This document shows positions 34,697 through 41,573 of a DNA stretch of 64,000 bases, in pieces. Position 1 is the first letter of the stretch; every line of letters starts with the position of its first letter. Under the pieces are notes generated by a model. It saw only the letters and a program-made list of their open reading frames with translations, was not told the origin of the DNA and did no database searches. The position numbers and the translations under genes were made by a program. Source of the stretch: Sphingomonas rubra (GTDB lineage: Bacteria > Pseudomonadota > Alphaproteobacteria > Sphingomonadales > Sphingomonadaceae); contig NZ_FOXP01000005.1 in NCBI RefSeq assembly GCF_900115745.1, positions 186,001 through 250,000 on the forward strand, read 5' to 3'.

Positions 34697-35540
34697 CCAG
34701 ACCAGCAACCGCGCCGGCTACGTCGCCGATGGCGTCCGCGTCGTGCCAAAAGTGCTCGCGCCCGCGCAGATCGTGCGTTTGCGCGCCGCGGTGGAGGACA
34801 TCGTCGCGCAGGCGCCCGTGGTCCGCGACGGCGTCACCCCCTATTTCGCCGCCGACGGGACGCAGGCGGTCGCCTATGACGGCGGCTATTACGTCGAGTA
34901 CCTGTCGCGCAACGCGCCGCGGCTGGCCGCGCTGCTCGGCGAGTCGGCGCTGCCGTCGCTCGCGTGCGAGCTGCTCGGCTGCGATGAGGTCATGTTCTGG
35001 CGCGACGAGATCCATTACAAGAACCCGGCGAGCAGCGGCAACGCGACGCCGTGGCACCACGGCGTCGGTTCCTTCCCGTTCAAGGGAGAGGACGCGCTGA
35101 CGCTGTGGCTGCCGCTGACCGATGTGGGGCCGGACAGCGGGCCGCTGCTGACCGTTGCCGATACGCACCGCGACACCGGCTTCCGCTACCGCCCGCCGAC
35201 CCGCTCGCCCGCGGCCGGAGACGACGGCAGCGCGTACCGGACGATCCCGGATTTCGACGCGGAGGCGGCGGCGGGCCGCTGCCGCATCGATCGCTGGACC
35301 ATGCGCGCGGGCACCGCGCTCGGCTTTCACCCCTACACCGTCCACGGCTCGCTGCCCAACCGTGCCGAGACGCCGCGCATCGCCTATGTCAGCCGCTGGC
35401 TGGGCCGGGACGCGCGCTACGCGCCCGACATGTACAGCGTGCTGGAACCCGGCATCGATCCCGCCGCGCTGAAGGACGGGCTTCCCGACAGCCCGCTCTT
35501 TCCGCGCTTCGGCCGGGCGGGCCTGGACACGTCGACCTGA
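34689..35540 (+). CDS. Phytanoyl-CoA dioxygenase-family protein with HxG iron motif
   Basis: A 283-residue PhyH-fold protein. The distal iron histidine and the 2-oxoglutarate arginine are in FHPYTVHGSLPNRAETPRIA (H219, R230), as in PhyH enzymes. The proximal motif, normally HxD in a context like PWHQD, reads TPWHHGVGSFP: H123-x-G125. Loss of the carboxylate is the hallmark of Fe/2-oxoglutarate halogenases (SyrB2, WelO5), where chloride takes the free site; it could also mean another chemistry or lost activity. GGAGG before 34689 supports this start. The gene is coupled to di-iron gene B and converges with a MarR gene four bases beyond its stop. Confidence 0.82.
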   Translation: MLDQTSNRAGYVADGVRVVPKVLAPAQIVRLRAAVEDIVAQAPVVRDGVTPYFAADGTQAVAYDGGYYVEYLSRNAPRLAALLGESALPSLACELLGCDEVMFWRDEIHYKNPASSGNATPWHHGVGSFPFKGEDALTLWLPLTDVGPDSGPLLTVADTHRDTGFRYRPPTRSPAAGDDGSAYRTIPDFDAEAAAGRCRIDRWTMRAGTALGFHPYTVHGSLPNRAETPRIAYVSRWLGRDARYAPDMYSVLEPGIDPAALKDGLPDSPLFPRFGRAGLDTST

Positions 35541-35544
35541 CGCG

Positions 35545-36006
35545 TCAGGCCGCGCGGTCGATCATCCGGCGCATCAGCAGCTCGACCTTCTCGCGCGCGG
35601 GCGCGCTCAGCTTGATGAAGCTGCGCCGCCCGTCGTCGCGGTCGCGCTCGCGAACCAGCAATCCGTCGCGCTCCAGCATCCGGATCCAGCGCAGCGCCGT
35701 GGTGGTGGGCACGCCGGAGGCGATGCACAGGCTGGACACCGCGACGTGCCGCCCGGCGACCTGCGCGAGATACAGGTCGAGCAGCATGTCCCAGGCCGGC
35801 TCGGCGAGCAGTTCGGGCCCGAGCACCAGCCGCCGGTCGGTGCGGCGCCGCACCTCCTCGCGCGCCGCGGTGACCAGCTCGTTGTCCGCCGGCGGCTCGA
35901 CGCTCGCCGCCCGTGCGCCGTTGCCCTGCTGCCCGCCCTCGATCAGCCGCAACGTCCCGGCTTCCGCCAGCAACGGCCGCCACGATCCATAAACCCCTTC
36001 GCGCAT
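35545..36006 (-). CDS. MarR-like winged-helix regulator
   Basis: A 153-residue protein whose C-terminal half is a winged helix: VSSLCIASGVPTTTALRWIR as the recognition region and LLVRERDRDDGRRSFIKLSA as the wing. The N-terminal 50 residues (YGSWRPLLAEAGTLRLIEGG) are not typical of MarR proteins, so a sensing part may be there. The start at 36006 gives MREGVYGSW; an in-frame start 45 bases upstream is possible. It converges with the dioxygenase gene with a 4-base gap, so antisense read-through could link their expression. It may be a second regulator of the di-iron/dioxygenase cluster, but its target is unknown. Confidence 0.82.
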   Translation of the reverse strand: MREGVYGSWRPLLAEAGTLRLIEGGQQGNGARAASVEPPADNELVTAAREEVRRRTDRRLVLGPELLAEPAWDMLLDLYLAQVAGRHVAVSSLCIASGVPTTTALRWIRMLERDGLLVRERDRDDGRRSFIKLSAPAREKVELLMRRMIDRAA

Positions 36007-36091
36007 GATCGTCCCCCACCGACGCCTTCCGAGGTCGTCGCTCCGGAACACAGACGCGCGCGACCGCGACGGCCCTCACGCTTTTTTTCGA

Positions 36092-36658
36092 TCACCTGTT
36101 CTCGGGCCTGATCCGCGCGGCGAGCTGCTGCCGGCCGCGGCGCACGCGCATCTCGACCGCCTTGGCGCTGATCCCCAGCACCTCGGCCGCCTCCGCCTGG
36201 CTCAATCCCTCCACCGCGCACAGCACCAGCGGCTCGCGCAACGACCGGGGTAGGAGCGCGATCTGTCGCCACGCGTCGGCGAGCGTCGCGCGCGCGTCCA
36301 GCACCCGCTCGATCTCCGGCTCGTCGACGCGCACCGCCAGCACCTCGTCGCCCGGCCGGTCGGCGGCGAGCCCCACCAGCCGCCGCACGAAGCGCCGCCG
36401 CCGCCAGTCGCGCGCCACGTTGAGGGCGATGCGCGAGAACCAGGCGCGGGGGCTGCGCACCTCCCGCAGCCGCTCGGCATGCCGGAACGCGCGCAGGAAG
36501 GTCTCCTGCGTCAGGTCGTGCGCGTCGGCGGCGCCGCCGGTCTGCCCCAGCATCAGGCGGTACACGGCGTCCTCGTGCGCGGCGACCAGCCGCGCGAAGG
36601 CGGGCGCGTCGCCGGACGCGGCGGCGATCAGGTCCGCCTCCGTCGTTTCCGCCATCAT
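36092..36658 (-). CDS. ECF-type RNA polymerase sigma factor
   Basis: A 188-residue ECF sigma factor. Region 2 is seen in AVYRLMLGQTGGAADAHDLT with QETFLRAFRHAERL, and region 4 in PRSLREPLVLCAVEGLSQAE with AAEVLGISAKAVEMRVRRGR. Such factors direct RNA polymerase to a small regulon after release from an anti-sigma protein. Two ATG codons in a row (36658 and 36655) can start it. Upstream in the same orientation lie a Spy/CpxP-like periplasmic protein and a small membrane protein, an order like cnrY-cnrX-cnrH. The Arg-rich linker DWRRRRFVRRLVG before region 3 is noteworthy but common. Confidence 0.92.
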   Translation of the reverse strand: MMAETTEADLIAAASGDAPAFARLVAAHEDAVYRLMLGQTGGAADAHDLTQETFLRAFRHAERLREVRSPRAWFSRIALNVARDWRRRRFVRRLVGLAADRPGDEVLAVRVDEPEIERVLDARATLADAWRQIALLPRSLREPLVLCAVEGLSQAEAAEVLGISAKAVEMRVRRGRQQLAARIRPENR

Positions 36659-36675
36659 CGAACCGGGTGTCGCCG

Positions 36676-37122
36676 TCACTCCGCGGTCAGCGCGCGCCGG
36701 ACCAGTCGATCGAAGGTCGCCGCCTGCGTCGGCGTCAGCACCGTTCGCGCGTCGAGCAGCGTGGCGATCTGCTCGTCCTGCAACCGGAAGATGTCTTCCT
36801 GCACCGCGCGCACGGCCGCGCGCACCCGCCGCCCGCGGCCATGCTCCGCGTCGATCGCGTCGGCGAGGTCGCGATTGCCGCGCGTGATCGCCCGTTCCAG
36901 CGCCGCGCGTCGCGCCTCGAACAGGCGCTGGCGCGCGGCGATGCGCGCCACCTGCGCGGGGGTGAGATCGAGCTGCGGCTTGATCCGGTCGAGCAACCGC
37001 TGCTCGGCCGGTGCGGGCCGCCAGGCATCGGCGAGCCTCACGCCGGCGAACGCGGCCGCGAAGGCGACCAGCGCGGTGAGCAGCAATCGCCACCGTCGAT
37101 CACTCCACAACCGCGCGCCCAC
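36676..37122 (-). CDS. Periplasmic Spy/CpxP-like (heavy-metal sensor) protein
   Basis: A 148-residue protein: one membrane helix (RLLLTALVAFAAAFAGVRLA, residues 12-31) and a helical periplasmic domain with two LTxxQ motifs, LDLTPAQVARI and TVLTPTQAATF, the signature of Spy/CpxP and of the heavy-metal-resistance (CnrX) group. The His ligands of true CnrX (a nickel/cobalt sensor) are not evident, so the signal may be envelope stress or another metal. The start is a GTG at 37122 directly behind the stop of the small membrane protein gene. Together with the sigma factor it probably forms a transmembrane signalling unit. Confidence 0.82.
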   Translation of the reverse strand: MGARLWSDRRWRLLLTALVAFAAAFAGVRLADAWRPAPAEQRLLDRIKPQLDLTPAQVARIAARQRLFEARRAALERAITRGNRDLADAIDAEHGRGRRVRAAVRAVQEDIFRLQDEQIATLLDARTVLTPTQAATFDRLVRRALTAE

Positions 37123-37124
37123 CC

Positions 37125-37370
37125 TCAGAGCACCTCGCCGTCCGCGGTGACCAGCAGGAACCCGCCGCCGTGCACCCTGGGACCAGGCTGGGTGGCGACC
37201 ATCAGCGCGGCCACCGCCACGCCGATCGCCAGCGACCGCATCAGGCCCAGCACCTCGCCGCGCGCCGCGCTGGCGTCCAGCCGATCGACGAAGGCCGGAT
37301 CGGTGCCGAGGGATCGCGGCGCGGGAACGGCCGCCATCCGCGCCAACAGGGTATCGACATCGTTCACCAC
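37125..37370 (-). CDS. Small single-pass membrane protein, candidate anti-sigma factor
   Basis: An 81-residue protein with about 40 polar N-terminal residues (VDTLLARMAAVPAPRSLGTD), one hydrophobic segment (GLMRSLAIGVAVAALMVATQ, about 42-61) and a short tail. This matches the design of CnrY-type anti-sigma factors, whose N-terminal helices clamp the sigma factor; sequence similarity to CnrY is not evident by eye. GAGGAG precedes the GTG start at 37370 (a second GTG follows). It is the first gene of the three-gene unit ending with the ECF sigma factor, and TATAAA about 20 bases before the start could be a -10 element. Confidence 0.72.
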   Translation of the reverse strand: MVNDVDTLLARMAAVPAPRSLGTDPAFVDRLDASAARGEVLGLMRSLAIGVAVAALMVATQPGPRVHGGGFLLVTADGEVL

Positions 37371-37461
37371 AGGCTCCTCACCATTTGTTTATACCGCAGA
37401 CGCGCGGCGCGGCCATCACCCTCGCGTCGCGATGCCGCGCCGGATCGGCTAGGGAGCGGCG

Positions 37462-38121
37462 ATGACCATCGCCCTCCGCCGCCCGCCCCGCCCGCTCGCC
37501 GGTGCCGCCGTCATCGCCGCCGCGACGCTGCTGGTGCTCGCGACGGGCCTGCTCGTCGCGCGGCTGCCGTTCGCGTTCGACCGGGCGGTGCTGAGTGCGG
37601 TGCGCGGCGCGGGCCCGGCGTGGCTTCGCCGCGCGGCGATCGACCTGACCGCGCTCGGCGGCGGCACCGTGCTGACCCTGGCGGTGCTGGCCGCCGCGAC
37701 GCTGCTCCTCGTCCGCCGCCAGCCGCTCGTCGCCGCCGCGCTCGTCCTCGCCTGCTGGTCGGGCGGACGCGTGGTGCAGTTGGTGAAGGACCTCGTCGCG
37801 CGCGCTCGCCCCGATCTCGCCGATCGGCTGGTACCGGTCACCTCGGCCAGCTTCCCCAGCGCGCACGCCGCCAATTCGGCGATCGTGTACCTGACGCTGG
37901 CGGCGCTCGCCGCGCAGCTCACCACGGACCGCGCCACCCGCCGCACGCTGTTCACGCTCGCGGTGCTGACGACGGGAGCGATCGGCGCCAGTCGCGTCTA
38001 TCTCGGCGTTCACTGGCCGTCCGACGTGGTCGCCGGCTGGAGTTTCGGAACGTTATGGGCGCTCGGCTGGTGGTGGCTCACCGCGCGGGCGCGCGCGTCA
38101 CTCCGCAGCCCGCGCCAGTAG
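37462..38121 (+). CDS. PAP2-family membrane phosphatase
   Basis: A 219-residue phosphatidic-acid-phosphatase-type protein with about six membrane helices. The three catalytic motifs are present: KDLVARARP, SFPSAHA (with the catalytic-type His) and SRVYLGVHWPSDV. Members dephosphorylate undecaprenyl diphosphate, lipid A or phosphatidate at the periplasmic face. Size and motifs fit an UppP-like PgpB/BacA-independent recycling enzyme or a general lipid phosphatase; the substrate cannot be decided. The 3' end overlaps the convergent CitE-like gene by 24 bases. Confidence 0.92.
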   Translation: MTIALRRPPRPLAGAAVIAAATLLVLATGLLVARLPFAFDRAVLSAVRGAGPAWLRRAAIDLTALGGGTVLTLAVLAAATLLLVRRQPLVAAALVLACWSGGRVVQLVKDLVARARPDLADRLVPVTSASFPSAHAANSAIVYLTLAALAAQLTTDRATRRTLFTLAVLTTGAIGASRVYLGVHWPSDVVAGWSFGTLWALGWWWLTARARASLRSPRQ

Positions 38122-38925
38122 CGCGCGCGCCTGTTTCAGATGGGGCGCGTCGACCATCCGCCCGTCCAGCTGCAATGCGCCGGCACCGGGATGGGCGGCG
38201 AACAGGTCGACGATCGCGCGGGCGTGCGCGACCTCCTCGGCGCTCGGCGTGAAGGCGGCGTTGATGACGGCAACCTGCGCGGGGTGGATCGCCATCATGC
38301 CGGTGAAACCGTCGCGCCGGCCGCGCGCCGCATAGGCGGCAAGGCCATCGAGATCGCGGAAATCGGGATACACCGTCTCGATCGCCGGCACCCCCGCCGC
38401 GTGCGCGCCGAACAGCGCCAGGCTGCGCACCATCTCGTAGGGCGCGGTGTAGCGGCCGTCCGCCTCGCGACTGGTCGCCGCGCCGATCGCGGCGGGCAGG
38501 TCCTCCGCCCCCCAGGTCAGGCCGAGCAGGTGTTGCGCGACGGGGGCGTAGCCACCGAGCAGGAACACCGCCGCCGGCGTCTCGGTCGCGACCGGCAGGA
38601 TCGGCAGCGCCGCTCGGGCGACCAGCGCCTCGATCGAGGCTGCGCCCTCCGCCTTGGGCAGCACCAGCGCGTCGGGCGCGTGCGCCGCCACCGCGGCGAG
38701 ATCGTCGCCGATCAGCTCCGAGTCGAGCGGATTGACGCGCACCAGCAGCGGCAGCGCACGCGGCCCCGCCAGGAACGCCGCCACCGCCTCGCGCGCGGAC
38801 GCCTTGGCGGCGGGCGCGACCGAGTCCTCCAGGTCGAGGATCAATGCGTCCGCGCCGCAGGCAGCCGCCTTGGCGAACCGCTCCGGCCGGTCGCCGGGCA
38901 CGAACAGCAGCGAGCGCAGCCTCAC
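38098..38925 (-). CDS. CitE-like CoA ester lyase (HpcH/HpaI aldolase family)
   Basis: A 275-residue TIM-barrel protein similar to the beta subunit of citrate lyase. Conserved are LRSLLFVPGDRPERFAKA at the start, LILDLEDSVAP (metal-binding Asp/Glu), VRVNPLDSE, LPKAEG, ATETPAAVF and GFTGMMAIHPAQVAVINAAF at the end. Stand-alone CitE-like proteins cleave malyl-CoA, citramalyl-CoA or related thioesters. No alpha or gamma citrate lyase genes are near. The start is a GTG at 38925 that overlaps the galE stop by GTGA, so it is co-translated with galE although the pathways are unrelated. Confidence 0.9.
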   Translation of the reverse strand: MRLRSLLFVPGDRPERFAKAAACGADALILDLEDSVAPAAKASAREAVAAFLAGPRALPLLVRVNPLDSELIGDDLAAVAAHAPDALVLPKAEGAASIEALVARAALPILPVATETPAAVFLLGGYAPVAQHLLGLTWGAEDLPAAIGAATSREADGRYTAPYEMVRSLALFGAHAAGVPAIETVYPDFRDLDGLAAYAARGRRDGFTGMMAIHPAQVAVINAAFTPSAEEVAHARAIVDLFAAHPGAGALQLDGRMVDAPHLKQARALLARAAE

Positions 38926-39932
38926 GACGCGCGCTCGGCCAGTGCCCGCTCCCAGGCGAGCGCGTCGCGGACGATGCCGTCCAGGTCGTCGCGCTCGGGC
39001 CGCCAGGGTAGCGCGGCCAGGATCGCCGCGTTGTCGGCGATCAGCGCGGCGGGATCGCCCGGCCGGCGACCCTCATAACGGCGCTCGACTGTCACGTTGG
39101 TCACCCGGTCGACCGCGTCGAGCACCTCGTTCACCGAGAAACCGCGTCCGTAGCCGCAGTTGAGCGTGTGGCTGCGCGTCGGCTCGGCGACCAGCAGCTC
39201 CAGCGCGGCGACGTGCGCGGCGGCCAGGTCGGAGACGTGGATATAGTCGCGCACACCGGTGCCGTCGGGCGTGTCGAAGTCGGTGCCGAACACCGACACG
39301 CCGTCGCGCTTGCCGGTGGCGGCCTCCACCGCGACCTTGATGAGGTGCGTCGCGCCCGCGGTCGACTGGCCCGAGCGTCCTTGCGGATCGGCACCGGCGA
39401 CGTTGAAGTAGCGAAGCGCGCAATAGTTGATCGGGTGCGCCGCCGCGACGTCGCGCAGCATCGCCTCCGTCATCAGCTTGGACGTGCCGTAGGGATTGAT
39501 CGGCACCGTCGGGTCGCCCTCCGCCACCGGCACCTTGGCCGGCGTGCCGTAGGTCGCGGCAGTGGAGGAGAAAATGAAGTGCGGCACGCCCTCCGCCACC
39601 GCGCTCTCGATCAGCGAGCGCGAGGCGGCGGTATTGTTGCGATAATATTTGAGCGGATCGCTGACCGATTCGGGCACCACCACCGATCCGGCGAAGTGCA
39701 TGACCGCGCGCACCCGGTGGCCACGGATGGCGGCGCGTACCCGCCCCTCGTCGGCGACGTCGCACTCGACCAGCTCGGCACGAGAATCGACCGCCCAGTC
39801 GAAACCGGTGACGAGGTTGTCGACCACCACCACCTCGTAGCCCGCGTCGAGCAAGGCGAGCACCGCGTGGCTGCCGATATAACCGGCGCCGCCGGTCACC
39901 ATTACCTTGCCGTCGATTGGGCCGTCGATCAT
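38922..39932 (-). CDS. galE: UDP-glucose 4-epimerase
   Basis: A 336-residue extended SDR that interconverts UDP-glucose and UDP-galactose. Visible are the NAD-binding motif [20 protein letters not shown] (residues 12-31), the serine region [11 protein letters not shown], the catalytic INPYGTSK (Y and K) and the substrate block [16 protein letters not shown], which is typical of GalE rather than of other epimerases. Supplies UDP-galactose for surface polysaccharide. The start is an ATG with a slightly long N-terminus (MIDGPIDGK). The gene is followed without gap by the CitE-like gene. Confidence 0.95.
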   Translation of the reverse strand: MIDGPIDGKVMVTGGAGYIGSHAVLALLDAGYEVVVVDNLVTGFDWAVDSRAELVECDVADEGRVRAAIRGHRVRAVMHFAGSVVVPESVSDPLKYYRNNTAASRSLIESAVAEGVPHFIFSSTAATYGTPAKVPVAEGDPTVPINPYGTSKLMTEAMLRDVAAAHPINYCALRYFNVAGADPQGRSGQSTAGATHLIKVAVEAATGKRDGVSVFGTDFDTPDGTGVRDYIHVSDLAAAHVAALELLVAEPTRSHTLNCGYGRGFSVNEVLDAVDRVTNVTVERRYEGRRPGDPAALIADNAAILAALPWRPERDDLDGIVRDALAWERALAERAS

Positions 39933-39991
39933 CCGTGCGCTCCTTTGCGGGTCCGGTAGCGGCTTCCTACATGACGGGAAAGGAGATCGAC

Positions 39992-40531
39992 ATGACGGAA
40001 TATGTGACGCTGGCCGGCGGCTGCTTCTGGTGCACGGAAGCGGTGTTCAAGGACGTGATCGGCGTCGAATCGGTCGAGAGCGGTTACATCGGCGGCCACG
40101 TGCCCAACCCGACCTACCGCCAGGTGTGCGGCGGCGACACCGGCCATGCCGAGGCGATCCGCGTCGGGTTCGATCCCGCACAGGTGTCGCTCGCCGACAT
40201 GCTCGACATCTTCTTCGCCACGCACGATCCGACGCAGCTGAACCGGCAGGGCAACGACGTCGGCACGCAGTACCGCTCCGCCGTGTTCCCGGCCTCGCCC
40301 GAGCAGGAAGCCGCGATGCGCGCCGCGATCGAGCGCGCGGGTGAGACGGGCGGGAAGATCGTCACCACGGTGGAGCCGATGGACACCTGGTACCCGGCGG
40401 AGGGGTATCACCAGGACTATTGGGAGACGTCGGGCCGGTCGAACCCGTACTGCATGGCCGTGATCCCTCCCAAGCTCCAGAAACTGCGCAAGAGCTTCGC
40501 GGCGCGGTCGCGGGCGCAGACGGCGGCCTGA
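39992..40531 (+). CDS. msrA: Peptide methionine (S)-S-oxide reductase
   Basis: MsrA repairs oxidised methionine. The 179-residue protein has the active-site [17 protein letters not shown] near the N-terminus (Cys at about 11), then [28 protein letters not shown] and the family block [18 protein letters not shown], followed by AEGYHQDYW. The C-terminal resolving Cys is in [14 protein letters not shown] before the ATG at 39992 is an excellent ribosome binding site, so the longer frame from 39917 is rejected. It converges with the tsaC gene with a one-base gap. Confidence 0.96.
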   Translation: MTEYVTLAGGCFWCTEAVFKDVIGVESVESGYIGGHVPNPTYRQVCGGDTGHAEAIRVGFDPAQVSLADMLDIFFATHDPTQLNRQGNDVGTQYRSAVFPASPEQEAAMRAAIERAGETGGKIVTTVEPMDTWYPAEGYHQDYWETSGRSNPYCMAVIPPKLQKLRKSFAARSRAQTAA

Positions 40532-40532
40532 C

Positions 40533-41534
40533 CTACCGGTGCGCCGCGCGGGCGAGGCGATCGTTGATCGCCTCGCCGATACCGGCCGTCGGGATCGGTG
40601 CGACGGCGATCCCCGCACGATCGCTCGCGTCGGCGCGGTGCAGCGCATCGAACAGCCGCGCGGCCGCCTCGATCGGGTCGCCAGCAGCCGACAGCGTATC
40701 GTCGCCCGCGACCGCGCCGAAGCCGATCAGCCACTCGCCCTCGCGCGCGTCGGTCGCGTGGAGGCGGAGGGGCTTGTTCGGCGCGTAGTGGGTGGCGAGT
40801 TGGCCGGGGGCGGTCACCCCCCGCTTGTCACCCCGGACTTGATCCGGGGTCCATACCTCCGCGGGAGCAACCGCGGAGGAGTTTGCGGAACCATGGACCC
40901 CGGGTCGAGCCCGGGGTGACGGGTCGGATGAGTCGAGCACCTCCGCCACCATCGTCGCCGTGATCGGGCCGGGCCGAAGCACGTCCGGGCCGCGAACAAT
41001 CGTTGACTCGACACCTGCCGCGCAGGCGCCGTCGTCGATCACCATCACCCCCTCGCCCAGACTCGCCACCACATGCTCCGCCCGCGTCGGGCTCAAGCCA
41101 TTGGAACGGTTCGCCGAGGGTGCCGCCAGCGGCCGTCCGCTCGCCGCGAGCAGGTCGCGCATCGCCCGACCTGCGGGCACCCGGATCGCGACCGTCACCA
41201 GACCGGCAGTGACGAGCGACGCGACCGGGGCACCGTCGCTCAACGGCAGCACCAGCGTCAGCGGGCCCGGCCAGAACGCCGTCGCCAGCGCGCGCGCGTC
41301 GTCGTCGAACACCGCCAGCGCCTCCGCCGCCGCCAGGTCAAGGACGTGGACGATCAGCGGGTTGAAGCTCGGCCGCCCCTTGGCGGCGTAGATGCGCGCG
41401 ACGGCGTCGGCGTTCCCGGCGTCGGCGGCGAGGCCGTAGACCGTCTCGGTCGGCACCGCGACGATGCCGCCGCACCGGATCACGTCGGCGGCGCGGGCGA
41501 TGGCGTCGGGGCCGTAGGGGAGTGTCGCGGTCAT
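40533..41534 (-). CDS. L-threonylcarbamoyladenylate synthase, Sua5 type
   Basis: Makes threonylcarbamoyl-AMP for the t6A modification of tRNA. The 333-residue protein has the YrdC domain (residues about 8-195: VAVPTETVYGLAADA, KGRPSFNPL, SGRPLAAPSANRSN) and a C-terminal Sua5 domain beginning at QLATHYAPNKPLRL (about 245). The linker, residues about 204-238, is translated palindromic repeat: the DNA 40827-40920 is a full copy of the family and reads AEVWTPDQVRGDKRG in this frame. The protein therefore carries about 34 extra linker residues, with both domains intact. It is probably essential, so the insertion must be tolerated. Confidence 0.95.
   Translation of the reverse strand: MTATLPYGPDAIARAADVIRCGGIVAVPTETVYGLAADAGNADAVARIYAAKGRPSFNPLIVHVLDLAAAEALAVFDDDARALATAFWPGPLTLVLPLSDGAPVASLVTAGLVTVAIRVPAGRAMRDLLAASGRPLAAPSANRSNGLSPTRAEHVVASLGEGVMVIDDGACAAGVESTIVRGPDVLRPGPITATMVAEVLDSSDPSPRARPGVHGSANSSAVAPAEVWTPDQVRGDKRGVTAPGQLATHYAPNKPLRLHATDAREGEWLIGFGAVAGDDTLSAAGDPIEAAARLFDALHRADASDRAGIAVAPIPTAGIGEAINDRLARAAHR
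40827..40920. repeat. Palindromic repeat copy 6, inside the Sua5-type coding sequence
   Basis: Left arm gtcaccccggacttgatccg and inverted right arm cgggtcgagcccggggtgac, inner ends GTCCAT and ATGGACC. It is the CCCCGGACTTGATCCGGGG subtype also present at 44138. Unlike all other copies it lies within a gene, in frame, between two folded domains. Confidence 0.92.
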
Positions 41535-41573
41535 GCGACCCCGCTATAGCCGTGCGCGAACAGGAGAGACACC

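Noticed and set aside
40827-40920. Frameshift or sequencing artefact in the Sua5-type gene
   Set aside because: Both domains are in the same frame before and after the repeat and the repeat contains no stop, so the gene is intact.
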